Part shown: in pieces, positions 10,743 to 22,751 of the stretch | How positions within the stretch are numbered: position 1 is the first letter of the stretch | How the letters are laid out: each line of letters begins with the position of its first letter | DNA from: Antedon mediterranea | Lineage: Eukaryota; Echinodermata; Crinoidea; Comatulida; Antedonidae | Length of the DNA: 64,000 nucleotides | Assembly: GCF_964355755.1 (NCBI RefSeq) | Contig: NC_092672.1 | Span: 35,460,501-35,524,500, forward strand | Direction of reading: 5' to 3' | Translations under genes and position numbers: made by a program | The notes under the pieces: generated by a model | What the model saw: only the letters and a program-made list of their open reading frames with translations | What the model was told of the DNA's origin: nothing | The model's database searches: none

Positions 10743-11290
10743 TACAAGTCGGTCATTGAAAGTGACTCACCCTTAGTTTTGTTTTGTGGTTCATCGGGGC
10801 CACAAGATAATTCAGATCTACAACGTGTTGTTAAGTATGCATCACGTATCATTGGAACTAAGCAGAGCTCTATTGAATCCGTTTTTGAAAATCGATCAAT
10901 TAAAAAAACACATTCTATATTGCAAGATTGTATACTCATCCCATGCATAATGTAGTATTACGTAGCGGTAGAAGTTACGGTCCATCATCTCTCGTACAAA
11001 TAGGTTTCGTAACAGTTTTTATCCAGCTGCCATTCAGGCACTGAAGCGGCTTGTCAGTATACCATACGAGAGTGATGTGACACTGTAATTGTTTTTGTTA
11101 GTTTTTCATTTATCTGTTTTTGTATATCTTAGAGCAAACATAATTTCTATGTATATTTTATAAGTTATTGCTGTGTTGTAACAGTAATTAAACCTTGTTT
11201 ATTTTGTCTGCCCTTAAATTTGTTTTATATTGGTATACAGGAGTTGACACTAATATTTCATATTTAGTAACTACAGTAGTAGTAAAATAC
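10743..11290 (+). mobile_element. LINE-A 3' coding end and 3' UTR
   Basis: Continues LINE-A after the tRNA-bearing insertion, with no MITE in it. Read with frameshifts it gives SIESVFENRSIKK, a HPMHN segment, and a C-terminus ending near AIQALKRLVS, matching the RNSFFPQAVRLLN type of LINE C-termini. This uninterrupted copy defines the empty site of the MITE found in the copies at 2.6 and 37.5 kb. Confidence 0.8.
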
Positions 11291-11321
11291 AGAATAGTGG
11301 GATCTCACTATAATTACTCGC

Positions 11322-11520
11322 TATACACACAGCTGCTGTGCTTATAGCCACAAACTTTAGAGAACTAGCATAAGGCTATACACACGTCAGCTGCTTTGCG
11401 TATAGCCACATACTTTACAGAACTAGCACAGGACTGCCTATACACGCAAATTCTGTGCGTATAGTAACAAAACTAGCATAAGACTATACACACCTGCTGT
11501 GTGTATGGCCATATTCTTTT
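11322..11520 (+). repeat. ~55-60-bp tandem repeats in LINE-A tail
   Basis: Four irregular units containing TATACACACAGCTGCTG, a GCGTATAGCCACA segment, and AACTAGCATAAGACTA. One or two units also occur at 3125-3205 and 39780-39890, always between a LINE-A 3' end and a gene 3' flank. Confidence 0.8.
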
Positions 11521-11640
11521 ACTGTGCTGAAATTTCAATAACTGGATGTACAAAGAATTTAAAAAGAATGGCATTTTGTCACCGTTAATTTTGACGGTAT
11601 TACGTTAGTAGTGTGTTCTTGATTTTAAGTGCAGTGCCAA

Positions 11641-12613
11641 TAAGCTTTTAAACTCTCAAATTTATAATGGGGGTCATTTAATTTAATGTATTCAAATTTG
11701 GCTATATGCACTACCTACTACCAATAATGATTTACTTGATAATTCAAGTTACAATTCAAATTTAGTTGTTACTGTGTTGTAACAGTAATTATTCATATTT
11801 TGGGTTTGTTACATATTTTGCGCAATAATAAATAAAAAGTTATTGATTTAGGCCTATGAAATACAGTTTGTAGTTGAAATCATAAATTGGTTTGTATGCG
11901 TGATGAATCCTGAAAGTTAGAAATATTATTGTCTTTATTATTCACAATGTTTAAGATTTACCACTGTATCTATCAATCAATTGTTTGTAGAATAGGCCTA
12001 CTGTACTACAAATGTTCAATAAAACCCGGAATATATGAAAATCATTCTGTACTCGGCGACAATAGTTTTTGTAATTACAAAAACTATTGCCGCCGAGTAC
12101 AGGACGATTTTCATATATTCCGGGTTTTATTGAACATTTGTAGTACAGTATTCTACAAACAATTGATAGATACAGTGGTAAATCTTAAACATTATGAAAA
12201 ATACAGACAATAATATTTCTAACTTTCAGGATTCGTCACGCATACAAACCAATTTCTGATTTCAAACTACAAACCGTATTTCATAGGCCTAAATCAATAA
12301 CTTCTACAAACCGTATTTCATAGGCCTACATCAATAACTTCTACAAACCGTATTTCATAGGCCTAAATCAATAACTTCTACAAACCGTATTTCATAGGCC
12401 TAAATCAATAACTTCAAAACATTTTATTTATTATTGCGCACAATATGCAACAAACCCAAAATATGAATAATCACTGTTACAACACAGTAACAACTAAATG
12501 TGAATTGTAACTTGAATTATCAAGTAAATCATTATTGGTAGTAGGTAGTGCATATAGCCAAATTTGAATACATTAAATTAAACGACCTCCATTGTAAATT
12601 TGGAGTTTAAGTG
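11641..12613. repeat. Long palindrome (fold-back) centred at 12074/12075
   Basis: Left arm 11641-12074 and right arm 12075-12613 are inverted copies with few mismatches. The centre is a near-perfect hairpin around GTAATTAC. The right arm is longer mainly because a 37-bp segment present once on the left (ACAAACCGTATTTCATAGG...) is there four times, at 12269, 12306, 12343 and 12380. There is no coding capacity. It sits directly upstream of the gene 2 cassette. Confidence 0.93.
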
Positions 12614-12639
12614 CTGGTCTAAAAGTAGATGACCATATA

Positions 12640-13560
12640 AGGAAATATTTTCCCTAATTCTCAAAACGAAACAAGGAAGCAAGTATTGTATTCAAAACAA
12701 TTGATTTTTTCAGAAATCAACTAAAACAACACGGCTACTACGAAAAAAAAGATATAATTTCATCAGCAGAGGTATCATATTATACCAAACAGGAAATGCC
12801 AAGAAGCTCATGAATATTAATTTCCTAACCACCACTGAAAAAAGGGTTTTAACTAGGAAAAAAACGAATTATTTATTTATTTTATTTTAAAACAATTATA
12901 TTCATTTCCCACCGTTTTTTAGTGCAAATGAGGTCGACTATTAAATACTATTCAAATTACATAAAACAAACTTCTGCTTTGCTGCTTCTTACCAACTTCT
13001 AATAGTGTCACTGTTGGTGATCATTTCGTGTTAATCACGTATTGGTAAGTTAATAGTACTAGTAAGTTATTCGACTTCCATCTATACCTTTGCTTAGATA
13101 TTCATAGAATAAATTCATGTTAGTGTGCCTTACATACAATACAGTAACTTATTGTATTGAATATAATATTTTGCTATTAAACAATTTAATTTTGTAGGCC
13201 CTTCCATTTTCCGAAACAGAATTCACAGGAGCTCAAGTGAAAAATAAATGTTCTTTCAGTTATTTTGTGTACCAATAAATATAAAAAGACATTTCAACTT
13301 CAATATAAGTTGACATGTTCTCTTGATTGACATCTTTAATTATGGCCGAAATATACTAATCGTATAGGCTACTAGTAGGTGATTACCTTGAATCTATGCG
13401 GGGGTGTAAAGTACGGTAATGTAAGGTATGGTTTATTTGGGAAAAATCCTGTTAAAATTAAAGAGGAACACATATACCACAATATGGACTAATAAATACA
13501 ATATTACCATAAAAAAAACTTTATCTAAAAAATATAGGTATATTAATTAATTATTTTCAG
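12640..13560 (+). promoter_or_regulatory. Gene 2: promoter, non-coding exon 1 and UTR intron
   Basis: Conserved cassette on the plus strand: TTATATTCATTTCCCACCG, AGTGCAAATGAGGTCGACTA, ATTCAAATTACATAA, CTAATAGTGTCACTG. Exon 1 ends at 13044 with donor GTAAGT at 13045-13050; a second GTAAGT lies at 13062. The acceptor TTATTTTCAG ends at 13560. The segment 12640-12900 is also found, inverted, upstream of gene 4 (about 43370-43670) and not upstream of the other genes. Confidence 0.8.
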
Positions 13561-13585
13561 AGTCCTTATATTTACTCCTCAAACC

Positions 13586-16452
13586 ATGACACGTTTTCGG
13601 AGCATCTTACTTCTTCTGGCAGCCATTTGTATTGTGACGTCACCTAGAAACATCTCTACAAGGATCCAATCCGATAACACAACCTGTCTCCTGGAGATGG
13701 ATGACACAGATGTCTTGCAAGAACTCTTGAAAGGTGATGCTGTCTTTATCAACGTAAAGTTGTTATCTTTTGTTGATGCTTCTGATTCTGTTGGAACAAG
13801 TTTTTATGAAAATACAACAGTCATTGACGTCAACCACTGGGTTGTGGCTGTCGGGGAAATCGGTGAACTCCTTTTGACTTTTCCATTTGATTTTGAATTT
13901 CTATCACTGGGAACTCTGTCTCCTAGTGTGGAACACATCTCCTTAAACGTCACCTCCATACCAGAGTGTTTCTTTGAAGTTGACAACGAAGACAAATTGA
14001 ACGTAATCGCAAATTCCCTCTTCAGCTCGAAAGTGACAAAGATGCGAAACAAGAGGTCTGTATTGAACGACAGCTTGACAATTTTAACGTATGGGATTTG
14101 TCTTTAGCGTCTGCGGCTTATTACTCTATTCTTCAAATCAGTACGTACTTTCAATGCTGGCAAATTTCAGACGATGGGTCAGTTAAACTTAGTAAATTTA
14201 TGAAACATTCCTTGTATAAGATATTTAACTGGCTTAGTTCCATATTCGCACTCTATTTTATTTGGTTCCTTGTCTCGTTTTTGTGTCACGTAAAACCCAT
14301 GAATGAGAATAGAAAAGAATATTTGAGCTTACAGACTGATCTACCAATGGGGCCTAAGTATTTTCTAATACATAGTGGAAATCAGTATAACTGTATTTTT
14401 ATTCTACGTTGGCTGATACTATGGGCACTTGTCGGTTTGCTACAATATATACCTGACATCATTGCTAATTTGTTGGACAGTAATTCTTTTAACCGTCGTC
14501 GTGCAGCGCTTAAAGTCATTCCAGAGTGTATGCCTCAGTATCTGTGTTGCCAGAAAGGTATTTTCATTAATGTACCACAAATAATTCTTTGCTTCCTTCT
14601 GTTGATAAGCTGTTTAGCGCGTCAAGTCTGGGTTGAAACTCATTTAATAAACTTATCTAATTTGCACAAAATTAGAAGAAGTATGGATGTTCGTTTAATT
14701 CTAAAGATAATGAAACTTCCAAAAAATAATTACAGTGGTTTACACAAACTTTCGTTTGAAATGAAGGAACATATGAAGTTGATTGTTTCAATTTCCCACT
14801 GGAAGAATGGGTTAAACTGGTTTCGGGACTGTTTTACAAAAATAAACAATAAAGTAATACATATTACTATGCTTTGTATTCTTGGAGGACCGTTCTTAAT
14901 AGGCTACGGTATTTTCACTATTTTTATGTCTCTACCAATTGTTCATATTTTCTTGCGTTTCATGCTATTACATCCAGTAGGCATGGTAAATAGTTGTAAA
15001 GTTGTGACAATCTACATAGTGATATTGATGTACGGTATTTCTATGTTGTCTGTTCTGTTTGCAAATGTGAAATTAATCACTCCGCACATATTTATTATTA
15101 TTTGGTACTTCTACATCGGTTTGCTGGTGAACCCTGGTACCGCTGGAGCCGTTGCAGCGATAATTTTAATTGTGCTTGGTTACGTCATTTCAATTATAAC
15201 AGATTATTACAAAGAATATGTGGTTCTCCTGCAGCAAGTGATTTCGGCATTTGATGAGTTAATAAAAAATAACATGGTGCAAGTTTCTAGTGAGAAACTG
15301 CCATCTTTTCCACAATTTAAAAACGATGGCGAAGATGGCGAGGAGCATGAGACGATAGTAAGTATTATATTGAACCTTCTGATGAAACGGAATCATTATT
15401 TCCTGAAAATTTGGTGGCTTCCACAAAATAACTACATTTTTTCAGATCAAACTTCTGCCCCTGTACAATCAGATAGCACTGCAGCAGAATCTGCTTTTAA
15501 CCCACAACCTATAGATACTCTTTCAGCAGGCCATACCTCTGTATCTGTACAATCAGACAGCACTGCAGCAGAATCTGCTTTTAATGCGCAACCTACTGAT
15601 ACTCTTTCAGCAGGTCATACGTCTGTATCTGTACGATCAGATATCACTGCAGCACAATCTGCTTTTAATCCGCAACCTACAGATACTCTTTCAGCAGGTC
15701 ATACGTCTATATCTGTACAATCAGATAGCACTGCAGCAGAATCTGCTTTTAACCCACAAGCTACAGATACTCTTTCAGCAGGTCATACGTCTGTATCTGT
15801 ACAATCAGATAGCACTGCAGCACAATCTGCTTTTAACCCGCAACCTACTGATACTCTTTCAGCAGGTCATACGTCTGTATCTGTACAATCAGATAGCACT
15901 GCAGCAGAATCTGCTTTTAACCCACAACCTATAGATACTCTTTCAGCTAGTCATACGTCTGTATCTGTACAATCAGATAGCACTGCAGCAGAATATGCTG
16001 AACCATCAAGTGATAGCACATCTAAATTACTCGTAATACGGCAAGATACTGAAGGCTTAACTGCAATTGAAAAGACTTTCTTTGACACCATTGTAACAAA
16101 GTATAGACCACCAGAGACCGAACGTCTAACTATAATCATGAAACTTCTAATTCTGAGCCTAGTAATGTGGGTAGGTTTCTCTACGCTAAAGACCATCGCT
16201 GATTACGACGAGTTAAAACAAGTGAAGCTATATGCAGCCGTTGCAATTGCTGGTATTGTACCCTTTTTTGCGGTATTACTACGGAATAAGTCGGAAGAAG
16301 AGAGTAACAAAATTATCCTTGAAAAACGAATCCGGAAAGACATTAAAGAATATTTCAAAACACGACTGTCTGAAAATTGGTATGAAATTATGAACAGTGA
16401 TGGCGCCAACGACGGGAGTGGGGAGCCAAGGGCCCCCGCACGCGTTCTATGA
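13586..16452 (+). pseudogene. Gene 2: paralogue of the membrane-protein family, frameshifted
   Basis: Same architecture as gene 1. The start is ATG at 13586, 25 nt after the acceptor. A 1-nt deletion near 14018 (CCCTCTTCAG where gene 4 has CCCTTCTTCAG) shifts the frame in the ectodomain and stops it at 14107. The rest, to 16452, stays open in the other frame for over 780 codons, so the break is recent or an assembly error. A second pair of compensating shifts at about 15355-15435 replaces the segment homologous to gene 1's dileucine region (the alternative frame reads SDETESLF). Six 84-bp repeats follow. The C-terminus is of the SENWYEIMNS type shared with gene 3 and lacks the PDZ-ligand-like end. 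The 5' half is closest to gene 4. Confidence 0.8.
15469..15972 (+). repeat. 84-bp coding minisatellite in gene 2
   Basis: Six units of exactly 84 bp plus a partial seventh, in frame, encode the same 28-residue Ser/Thr-rich unit as gene 1. Other frames are also open across the array, an effect of the 84-bp period. Confidence 0.95.
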
Positions 16453-17100
16453 GCAATTATACGCAATGAGCTGTGCCCAATGTTTAACAATTCGTACAAA
16501 GGGACACCGCCAAACAAGTGTGTACTTAATGTTTAGATCGCTGGCAATAATGCAGTGCATTTAAAGGGTAATAGCCCCCCGACGTACTCATGGCGCGCTG
16601 AAGCTACGAAGTGAACGCGAAAGATTGTTACTGTATTATACTATTTCCTCCACCACCGCTGGCGCCACCACTGATTATGAAATGAAAGATGATGCAAAAT
16701 AAATCGTATGTAGTACATTTAAGAAAATAATTCAATCTTTTGTGAGGGAAGGTTGGATGTCAAACGACCTCCGAACACCAAGATAAAACATGAAATATCT
16801 TAAAAGAATGGAAAAAGCTTCAATTGAATAATCTTGTTTGTTAATGATAGATCAACTTTGTATATAGATAATGGGAGAAGAAAAGGTAAATTAGGAAACG
16901 AAATGTGTTTTTATTTGCTTATTTTTGTAACAAATATTTTTGGAAGTAGATATTAAATATAAATATATTGTTTGTATGGTTACACGCTATACAAATGTAA
17001 CTTTACGTTGTACCAGTTTCAATATTGTTCCTTATTGTTACTCGACTTATTTCCTGGTGTGGCCATTTTAAGTACCTAAACTTGTCATACTTGTTTAATG
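16453..17100. other. Gene 2: 3' flank, no further gene seen
   Basis: A poly(A) signal AATAAA lies at 16699-16704, about 250 bp past the stop. At about 16660-16684 a short inverted copy of the gene's own C-terminal coding region (GGCGCCACCACTG) occurs. The rest is AT-rich and unremarkable. Confidence 0.5.
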
Positions 17101-17129
17101 CATCGACAGAAGTACCTAGCCCTGTAAAA

Positions 17130-17375
17130 ACAAGGCCATATACATGGTTGCAGTCGCCTGCTAAAGTTAGTGTTTACCGACCAACCAACCGACCAACATA
17201 TGCGGTGGCGTGCTCAAATTAGTGTTTACCGACCAACCGACCGACCGACATAGTAAGCTGTAGAGCCGCGTTGCAACGCGACTAAAAAGACCATATATAT
17301 GGCTGCAGTCGTGTGCGTAAATTTTATTTGGTGTTTACCGACCGACATAGTGAGCTGTTGCGACTAAAAATGAAG
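17130..17375. mobile_element. Fragment of ACCG-microsatellite element
   Basis: Runs of ACCGACCGACC, the CGACATAGTGAGCTG word, TTGCAACGCGACTAAAAA, and a GGCTGCAGTCG segment recur. These are the end sequences of the element seen at 38774-39597 and 53721-54484. Only termini are present here, possibly two nested ends. Confidence 0.65.
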
Positions 17376-17684
17376 TTCGTTTATGCGAGCCTAAGTGTGT
17401 GTTGTTTATGATGTCTTATAGGACCAAATTACATCAGATAAATAAGGATCGAAATGACAACTCGTACAATTTACGCAGATAATAGAGAGCTTTCGCTATC
17501 TCGATCGGGAACGAGAACCAGCATTAACCGGTTCTCGATCTCGTACTCGTTTAAAGAACAAATGTAGTTTCGTATCCTCGATCACCGATAATATGAAAAC
17601 TATAGGTGGCAGCAGAGTTCTGATACGCTTCAAAGCATACGATATAAACAAAAACAAACTACTGTAGGCCTACTGTACAGTAGT

Positions 17685-18428
17685 AGTACTGTGGGCGCTA
17701 GTTCCGTTTCGCACCTGTCGTTTATTTCGACTCAAAATTGGTTAAGTAACTTTATCGTGATATGTTCAATGTTGTTGTTTCTATGGAGCGCCAAAAGAGC
17801 AATCATACTAGAGGGCTAAATACTCAGTAAATTACGTATATTTAATGCATTTATTGATGAAAATTACGTTCAATTTTATCATATTTTGTCAATGTCAATG
17901 CAACAAAATATTACTGTTGATACTGTACATGGTTTTTGCAGGAACTTTTAGGAATGAAAATCGAAAAATTCATCATCATATTACATGTACTGTAGGGAGG
18001 GGTATATCTGATCTAAATAATAATATTCCTCTTAGTCTTAGGCGTAGGCGTAGGGTTGGTTGCTATTTAAAAACAGCAAATTATTAGCAGTAAAATGTTA
18101 CAGCATTTTTATTGACAAAATATATTAAAATTAAACGTGTATTTCAATAATAAAAGCATTAAAAGAAGACCATCTGTTGTTGTTGCTCTTTTGGCGCTCC
18201 ATAGAAACGAAAATATTGAACTTCGAGTATGCTAAATTCGCGAGAAACATGTCTGTAAAATCATAAATTTAAGGATTTATTTGTTACTTTTTATGTGATT
18301 ATTCTTCATAAAAGTACTTATGAGGCCCAATTTTAAGGTGTGGTATTCACAATAAGTTGCTTAACAATTTGGAGTCAAAAGGAAGTCGAAATAAAAACAG
18401 GTGCGAAACGGAACTAGCGCCGTACTGT
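17685..18428. mobile_element. Inverted-repeat DNA element (non-autonomous)
   Basis: About 744 bp. The first ~120 bp and last ~250 bp are inverted relatives, with the shared outer word GGCGCTAGTTCCGTTTCGCA and the inner word TCTATGGAGCGCCAAAAGAG (17783-17799 and, inverted, about 18190-18206). A half copy lies at about 45075-45212. The 80-codon reading frame inside resembles nothing I know and is probably chance. Confidence 0.75.
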
Positions 18429-18510
18429 GTACACTCGATCGTAACTAATCGGCACCAGGTCCTTGGGTACTATTAAAGTAACGTGAAAATGGCCGAAAAT
18501 TTGGTAGATT

Positions 18511-18855
18511 TTGCAACATTACTGCTTGTATGGAGATCCAGCGTATCCTATACGCCCATGGCTGATTTCACCGTTCAGACAAGGAGCTGCTAACTTAGAT
18601 CAGCGTCAGCAGGAGTTCAATGCTGCCATGTCTTCTGTACGTGTTTGTGTGGAGTGGGTATTTGGAAAGATGCTACAGAACTGGGCTTTTGTGGACTTCA
18701 AGAAAGACCTTAAGGTGTTTTTACAACCAGTGGCAAAATACTATATTGTGGCTTGTTTGCTGACCAATTGTCATACTTGTTTGTATGGGTCAGTAACTGG
18801 ATCATTTTTTGAAGTCGAACCCCCAACACTCGAGGAGTATTTGGGCAATGCTTAA
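18511..18855 (+). pseudogene. PIF/Harbinger transposase, C-terminal fragment
   Basis: About 114 codons matching the C-terminal part of DDE_Tnp_4-type (HARBI1-like) transposases: YGDPAYPIRPWL, FNAAMSSVRVCVEWVFGK with the last catalytic acidic residue (Glu) in VEW, WAFVDFKKDLK, and the terminal LLTNCHTCLYG. The N-terminal DNA-binding region and the first two Asp are absent; homology starts abruptly next to the inverted-repeat element. The stop is at 18853-18855. It forms a unit with the Myb-like gene to the right, since Harbinger elements usually carry both. Confidence 0.85.
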
Positions 18856-19014
18856 TTGAAAACTATAATAGATCCTCAACATAATTATCAATTGCAAAAA
18901 TATATGTATTTATTGCACTACTACTACCATAGGTCAAAATTACTTTTCAATTACTATATTTATAAACAGTCTACTATGCTAAATTTCATATTTAATTAGA
19001 TTGTATATAACATT

Positions 19015-19765
19015 ACTATCCACTTAGTAACGAAATATTGTTTTAATATTAAATGTTTTATAGGCCTATCAATAATATACCACTAAACACAGTAAAGAAG
19101 TACGATTTATAATACTTTTTTAAAACTGTCCCTGTATTCACAGTAAGACAATTTTGATTCAAATGGCAAACAAAATGGTTAATATGTACAGTATTTACAA
19201 TATTGTCAAAGTATTGCAATATTATTTATATGTAAGTTTTATTCTCCAAGGCCCATAAATTTACCTACTTGTGTTAAACCATGGGCTCATAAATTTATCT
19301 ACAAACTGGGAGTCTGATAGATTGGAATGTTCCATTCATCGCAAATCAATACATTTGTATAAACGTATATTAAATCTATCAAAATAGTATTTTTTTAAAA
19401 GAAAATCGGCCTGTCTTCAACATTATGATACTGTACTCGAGCTGTTCAACCGGTTTTCAGCTATTAAAAACAATTATCGTAGGAGGAGATAGGAATTGTG
19501 TGCAGGTATTTTTTCATGAGAACATCCATTAGACAGTGTATACCAAGATCGGAAAACACCCTATTTGGGGCAAATCGTCAAACCTAAATTCGTTTTAATT
19601 GTCAATAACTAATTATCTAACTAAATTTAATTAGTAAACAGGGTTACATCAGGTGGTTAAAATCACTACCGAGATTCTAACCAACTTTATATACCATCGA
19701 GTAAACATTCTAGAAATAACACGCGATTTACCGAATTTTGCACTTACGTAAATTTATATAATATA
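19015..19765 (+). repeat. Dispersed repeat, copy 2
   Basis: Collinear with 765-1745, with small indels. It lies between the Harbinger transposase fragment and the 3' end of the Myb-like gene, which suggests it is the intergenic part of that element family. Confidence 0.8.
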
Positions 19766-19784
19766 GATAGTGAGAATAAATAAA

Positions 19785-20879
19785 TTATTTATTGGCAAAT
19801 GCCTTCAAACACTCTATTAGTGCGTCCCTCTCTTCTTTTTCTCTCTCTCTTCTGAAAACCGCCTCCTCCCTCTGCAACTGCAGCTCTTGCCTTCTAACCT
19901 CCAACTCCCTTTCCTTAAGATCCAGTTCTCTATTCTTCATAGTTGTGTAATTATGAAGTGAATTTGTCTTCATCTTTTTTTTTTCACTGGTTTTATCTGC
20001 CATAAAATATAAAAACAAAGTACAGTATAACACCATTAAAATTTTTTTGAAAGTATTAACCCTTTCTGAAGATGTTTTGGAAAAAAGTCTGGGTTTTCAG
20101 TTTTATGACATAATTTGTCATGATATATTTTAGAATATAAAATATGGAACCAATCAAATAGATTTTTTTTTTCACTGAATGAGATTTTACATATGATTTT
20201 GGTAATCATTGCTGTGTCACCACCCAGGGTAAAATGTTCATGCTTGTTTTCAAAGAGTTAAAGTTTATAATTACTTTAACTTACTTTATATATATAGAGT
20301 AACTAACCTCTATTTACTGGACCCAATGTTTCCAATGCTCTTTTTCTAATTTCTAAACCTGATTCAAACAACACCTCTGATAGAGTATTTTGCTTGATTT
20401 GTGGCTCTCATCCTTCAGGGTAGTTAGTTCTGTCACATCACGATCTGCAAAATTACATTGAATTTCTGGTAATTTAAAAGCAGGTTAATGAAAACTTTAT
20501 ACATACATATTATTTATTTAGCACAGTGGGTGAAAAGTATTATTACCTTTTTTTATGCAGATGTCCTTATTTTGTAGACATTAGAAAAGCTTACATACCT
20601 CATTTTTACTTTATGTTTCCAAATAGTTATGTTAACTATGAAGAATTCATAAATACACTTACTTTCTTAGTGATTCTAACTGCTGCGACTTAAATATCCT
20701 CTCTTTAACTGATCTCGTGTTTACCTGCAAGGTGGATGAACGAAACACCTTGAGGGCAACATTGAAATTTGAAGCTACATCGTTCCATTTTTCTCCATTT
20801 TCATAAGGGTTTAGTGACAGGACCTCCTTCAGCAGCATTATGTCCGTTGCTGCGCAATACCTTATGGTTTTTTTTGCTA
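19785..20879 (-). pseudogene. Harbinger-associated Myb/SANT-like gene, three exons
   Basis: Read on the minus strand. Exon 20879-20663 follows a TTTCTTTATAG acceptor and ends at a GTAAGTG donor; it encodes a Myb/SANT-like segment (IMLLKEVLSLNPYE, KWNDVASNFN, then VKERIF). A second exon at about 20453-20308 encodes DVTELTTLKDESH and, after a frameshift, an LEIRKRALETLG segment. A third, about 20002-19785, encodes a charged coiled coil ending in LIECLKAFANK. This is the accessory DNA-binding protein of PIF/Harbinger elements, which helps the transposase bind and enter the nucleus. The first exon is not found and exon 2 has a frameshift, so it is probably dead. Confidence 0.7.
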
Positions 20880-21239
20880 TAAAGAAATAAAAGTTATATG
20901 ATTTCAACTATTTTCATTTTCATAATACTAATAATATAGACCATTCAGTGTTTTTAACACTCATTATTAATATTATACAGAAAAGCTTCATAACGAAAAT
21001 AATGGATAATCGATCGAATAATTGATCATTTTAAATGACGACTTACCTATTTTCTTTCTGACCCAGTCCAAGCTCTTTATTTAACAGCTGCTGTTAAATA
21101 AAATTGTAAATATTTTGGTGGAGAATATAATATTTTTACAGCTAAGTAGGCCTAGTTTAAGTTAGGCCCTAGCTGTTTAATAAATTATACAAGCTATGTG
21201 ACTAGCCTAGGCCTAGTAGTATTAGTAAGTAGGATCGGA

Positions 21240-21440
21240 GGCCCTAAAAACTAGTTTAGGCCGCCCCCTCCGGTGTCAGATGAAATCGGTCGCGCTTGAA
21301 ATCGGTCGCGTTTGAAATCGGTCGCGATAAAATCGACTTCCGGTATTTTGTATGGCGCGCCGCTAGAGCTATACTTTTGATTATATCGGTCGCGTTTGAA
21401 ATCGGTCACGCTATTTTGTATGGATCGAGCGGGATGCATG
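21240..21440. repeat. Short GAAATCGGTCGCG repeats
   Basis: Four to five copies of a 15-17-bp word (GAAATCGGTCGCGTTT and variants) around a GGCGCGCC core. The position beyond the Harbinger Myb gene suits a subterminal region of that element; repeated words near transposon ends often bind transposase. No clear terminal inverted repeat was found. Confidence 0.55.
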
Positions 21441-22414
21441 CTAGAGCGGGATATAAATTTTTCGTTTATATATATTTAATTGATATTTTTTAGGAACTAG
21501 ATTATTTATGTGGATATTTTTTATTTGGTTAATAAATATTTATTGTTAATCATTAAATTAATTTTTTTTTTGTATTTCACAGGTCTCGGAGAAGGACTGT
21601 GTCTGTTCAAAATGGCCATTTATAAACACGTTTAAATAGGCCTATTATATTAGGCATAATATTATATAAGGAATATAATAATTTACCTCTATTTATATGT
21701 ACTGTAATTAATATATTATATAGAGAATATACGTCTGTCGTGTCTTTTATTAATAATTATGCAAACAATTACGTATGGTTTTAGGATAATAATAAAATAT
21801 ATAGATAATATGCCGTTATAAATCAATCTACCGGCCTACAGTAGGACTATGATGTACAATGATTGATGTGAGAATAATAATGTATGGATAATAAAGGTGG
21901 ACACGATTCTCAAAGACTGAGGTAATCTGCACTGATATTTAAACATTTATATTTACAAACGGCGTATGAATGTGAGACACTGAGTTGCACTTACTTAAAT
22001 TTACATTAAATGATTACTGTATTATAAATGAAGAAATAAAAGATATTCAAATTAAAATCTATAGTATCGCCGACGTATATACGTAAATTATATATAAATC
22101 ATACTGTCAACTGTCATCTTTACCTCGCCATGGACAACGATCGTACGTGTTTTGTCCATGAGTTGACACACTAACAAGTGCGTGTTTTTTAAAAAGGGGA
22201 AACCCCGTCAGCAAAATAACGTATTGTGTTAGAGGAAACAGCTGCACGATCATAGAAGGCGCATCTCCAATATGGCTTATGTGGGGGGTTATTTCAGTTA
22301 CTCGCCTTTTAACCATCCGCATATAATGATCATTTTACTAACAACTATTTTAAACCTCAGAAATAAAAATATACACGTGATTTGCCTCAACAATAATCAT
22401 TATACACTTAATAT
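21441..22414. other. AT-rich intergenic stretch, no gene seen
   Basis: No coding exon, RNA gene or repeat was recognised. The short ORFs here have no recognisable content. Confidence 0.5.
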
Positions 22415-22750
22415 TATCCTACATAACGGATAGAAATAAAAATAAGGTGATCGAATAGTATGTTGTTAACGACATGGATATGATATAATCTGCCACAGTA
22501 TGCATAAGTATAAAAATGGATACGCTGACTTTACGGGCTATATCTATATATAAATTTACGTAAGGGCAAAATTCGGTAAATCTCGGTTTATTTCTAGAAT
22601 TTCTACTCGATGGTATATAAAGTTGGTTCATACTTTCGGTACTGATTTTAACCATCTGATGTAACCCTGTTTACTAATTAAATTGAGTTAGGTAATTAGT
22701 TATTGACGATTAAAACGAATTTAGGTTCAACGATTTGCCCCAAATAGGAA
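22415..22750 (-). repeat. Dispersed repeat, copy 3 (partial, inverted)
   Basis: Inverse complement of about 1540-1745: shares CCTATTTGGGGCAAATCG, the AACTAATTATCTAACT-like segment, and the TATACCATCGAGTA segment. It abuts a LINE fragment. Confidence 0.75.
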
Positions 22751-22751
22751 G

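Noticed and set aside
15584-15934. 116-codon frame with ILFQQVIRLYLYNQ repeats
   Set aside because: Alternative-frame reading of the 84-bp minisatellite in gene 2; the same artefact occurs at 4097-4432 in gene 1.
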